This document shows positions 61,850-64,000 of a stretch of DNA of 64,000 bases, in pieces. Source of the DNA: Solenopsis invicta (lineage: Eukaryota; Arthropoda; Insecta; Hymenoptera; Formicidae); NCBI RefSeq assembly GCF_016802725.1, contig NC_052679.1:18345635-18409634 (forward strand). Direction: 5' to 3'. Both the position numbers and the translations under genes were made by a program. Under the pieces are notes generated by a model. It did not search any database and was not told the DNA's origin. It saw only the letters and a program-made list of their open reading frames with translations. Within the stretch, counting starts at the first letter, position 1; each line of letters begins with the position of its first letter.

Positions 61850-64000
61850 AATATTTCACATTAGACCATTTCGGCCGTTTCGCGTACACGTCCCACTTGC
61901 GCCGGCCTCGCTCGCATCAACGTTCATTTACATTACGCGACACGTGTGCGTCCGGTAGCCCGCGACGTTTTGTTCCGCTGCCGCGACGCCACCAATGCGA
62001 AAATCGGGATGGAGCCATTAGTACGCGAAAAAAGGTGCACCGCGAAAATCATAAACCGAAAGTAGAGCGTTGCAAGTTTCAAAACGAAAAAAAAAAAAAA
62101 ACTATGTCGATGCTCGGAATAAACTAATTGTAGGGAAAACTGCACGCACATGTGATACGGAAACAAATATCGTGCTCACCGAAATCTATCGTGAAGTCGA
62201 AAATTTCTCTTGTGGATTTAATTAAATTGGCGGGATTTTAAAGTTTAAGGAATGCTAAACGTTTTATTTCCGTTATACATTTTTGCTTCTGGAAGCAATA
62301 AAATATAGACCGAAATTACACTTCTAATTCTACTGTATGTAATTAGAGAATGCGAGTTTCTGCTTGCGCAATAAAAAAATACAGCACAAAGTTATAAATG
62401 TAGGAATTAAAAGGAGATGAAAGATAGACCGGTGCGCTACGTGGAGGAAGTAGGTTATTTCGAAGCGCATGCAAAATGCAGATATAAAGCGTAGAGGATT
62501 ATAAAAATTTCTTGCGGTTACATAATTTTATAATTCGGTTCCACAGAGTTTTGCAACTTTAACATCGCAACTCCAATTACCGGGGGATATAAATTGCCAG
62601 AAATAATGAACCGTCTCGAGAACCGGAGGAAAAAAAGGGGTAGACTGCAAATTCGTCGACGAATACGTCGTTAAAATTAAAATCGATGATTTTGGGTTGT
62701 CGGCGACTATTTATACGTCCGCCCGTGATATTTCGGGGGACCTCGGGCGCTTTTGCGAAGAGACGGCGGGCGAATTTCGAAAAAAAAAAAAAAAAAAAGA
62801 TTGAAAGAAAAGATTTTTTTCTGCGCGCAGACAGGAAATGCGTGCAACGCACTCACGCACGCACGCACGCGTGTACCGGATGTCCGACGCATCGGTATTT
62901 ACGCATACTTCGGAGTTCGTTCGCTCTAAAACGGCGCAAGACTCGCCGACGCGTTTTCTTGCTCGTTAAACTTCGTCGGGCGTGACGCGCGGCAAAACAG
63001 CAAGATCCGCGTGCACTATTAGAAAATCCGCGCGTGACTTACGCGCGGCAGATAAGAAACTTTCTTGCGCCATCGCAAGAACGGATACGCAAAATGAAAG
63101 AGATTTATCCCTCGTCCCCGTGAGATTAAGGCGACTAAGAACGCCTAAGATCGGAGATTGTCATGCCGATAGCGCTGACAGCTTGATGCAAATGCATGCA
63201 ACCTTCTTAATTGAAGGTAAATCTACGATTACTGATAAATTCTGAAAACAAACTTAATAAATAAGTTAACTGCAGAACATGAAACGACACTTGACTTCAG
63301 ACAGTCTTATTTCAGTTCTGAAGTATATTTTATTTTTCTCTCTTTATATCTCTTATCTTTATTATATTATATATATGTTTTTTATGTGTTTACACCGAAC
63401 GTGTTATCGTGAAAAATTATACATTTTTTAAATAATTTGCAATGATTATATGATTCAAAAATAAATCAATAATTGAAAATGAATGACGAAACTTTCGATA
63501 AGACGGGAGGGCTAATTATAAAAACATGAAGATACAGTTGAAATATATTTTTCACAGAACACGAACAGCAAATATATTATGCACGAGCATGCGCGGCGCC
63601 CTCGTACATGTATAAAGAATAAGGAAAGAAAAGAATATGTTATTCTTTTTTTCCGCGCTTCCGGTCTGCTTCATTCCTGTCTTCATTCATCTCCCCTACT
63701 CTTTTCTTCTCTCTTTGTTATTCATTTGCTTTCCAAACAATAACGAATAAGTAAGAGAAATTTGAAAATCCTGATTTCCCTAGCTTTTATCTGTTCGTGG
63801 CCTTCGGGTCTCCTAGAAAATTTTTTTTTCTTTTTTGAGTCCCAACCGCATCGACAGCTGTTACGCGACGCACGCGGTCGCGGAATTTTCAAATCGGAGA
63901 ACCGAAGATGAGCTACTATATCGGCAGTTGTGTTTACCAAGACCGGAATCCAATCCTCGACGCACGAGAACTCGTTTCTCGCGTCTCGAAGCTCCCGGGA
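61850..64000. other. Noncoding right edge
   Basis: CpG-rich at 61860-62050 and 62800-63190, AT-rich elsewhere, with A/T homopolymers (62086-62101, 62781-62799). No coding similarity or splice-supported exon recognised. Confidence 0.45.

Noticed and set aside
1..64000. CRISPR arrays, operons, rRNA genes or prokaryotic mobile elements
   Set aside because: None seen; composition, the spliced BTB exon and the repeat content all indicate a eukaryotic nuclear genome.

Overview
The window is a piece of an animal nuclear genome, almost certainly an insect and plausibly a hymenopteran such as an ant. The reasons are: a single BTB/POZ exon of the insect tramtrack/bric-a-brac (BTB-ttk) type that ends at a clean GT splice donor; no dense or operon-like coding; many dinucleotide microsatellites; tRNA-derived SINE-like repeats; and TA-flanked miniature inverted-repeat elements (MITEs). 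CpG-rich islands alternate with very AT-rich stretches. The species assignment is inference.

Only one protein-coding segment can be supported. It is on the + strand near 49.4-49.73 kb and encodes the first half of a BTB domain (motif QQYCLRW...HHSNL...DVTLACEG...LRAHK). The next BTB exon is not visible in the remaining 14 kb, so the following intron probably runs past the right edge. Most of the 49 kb upstream is likely intergenic sequence, 5' introns or regulatory DNA. I cannot place a 5' UTR exon with confidence. The best core-promoter candidate is at about 11.24-11.75 kb: a C-rich quadruplex-type tract, then a TATA box, then CpG-rich DNA.

Region by region. 1-1.1 kb: GC-rich, with a purine tract and a CGTG microsatellite. 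1.1-8.6 kb: mixed noncoding DNA with three copies of a TA-flanked palindromic MITE. 8.6-10.6 kb: CpG island that switches from a purine-rich to a pyrimidine-rich + strand, with a G-quadruplex motif and a long CCG repeat. 11.0-11.75 kb: candidate promoter island. 11.75-23.3 kb: AT-rich and repeat-rich, with SINE-like families 2 and 3, a fold-back element and SINE family 1. 23.3-24.9 kb: GC-rich island. 25-30.9 kb: mixed, with an island at 29-30.4 kb. 30.9-34 kb: SINE fragments, another palindromic element and a GAGACGAG-rich patch. 34-49.3 kb: noncoding, with fold-backs near 37.7 and 47.8 kb and a diverged direct repeat at 40.7/41.8 kb. 49.4-49.73 kb: BTB exon. 49.73-64 kb: probable intron, with an 0.8 kb inverted-repeat element, a purine/pyrimidine-switching CpG island at 52.9-54.2 kb, the longest SINE family 1 copy and a non-autonomous mariner-like element.

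The many longer open frames in the GC-rich islands are low-complexity (poly-R/S/P/G) and overlap on both strands. They are not treated as genes. I found no convincing new multi-gene system. The most interesting material is the set of repeat families, which recur several times within 64 kb, and the candidate promoter island.
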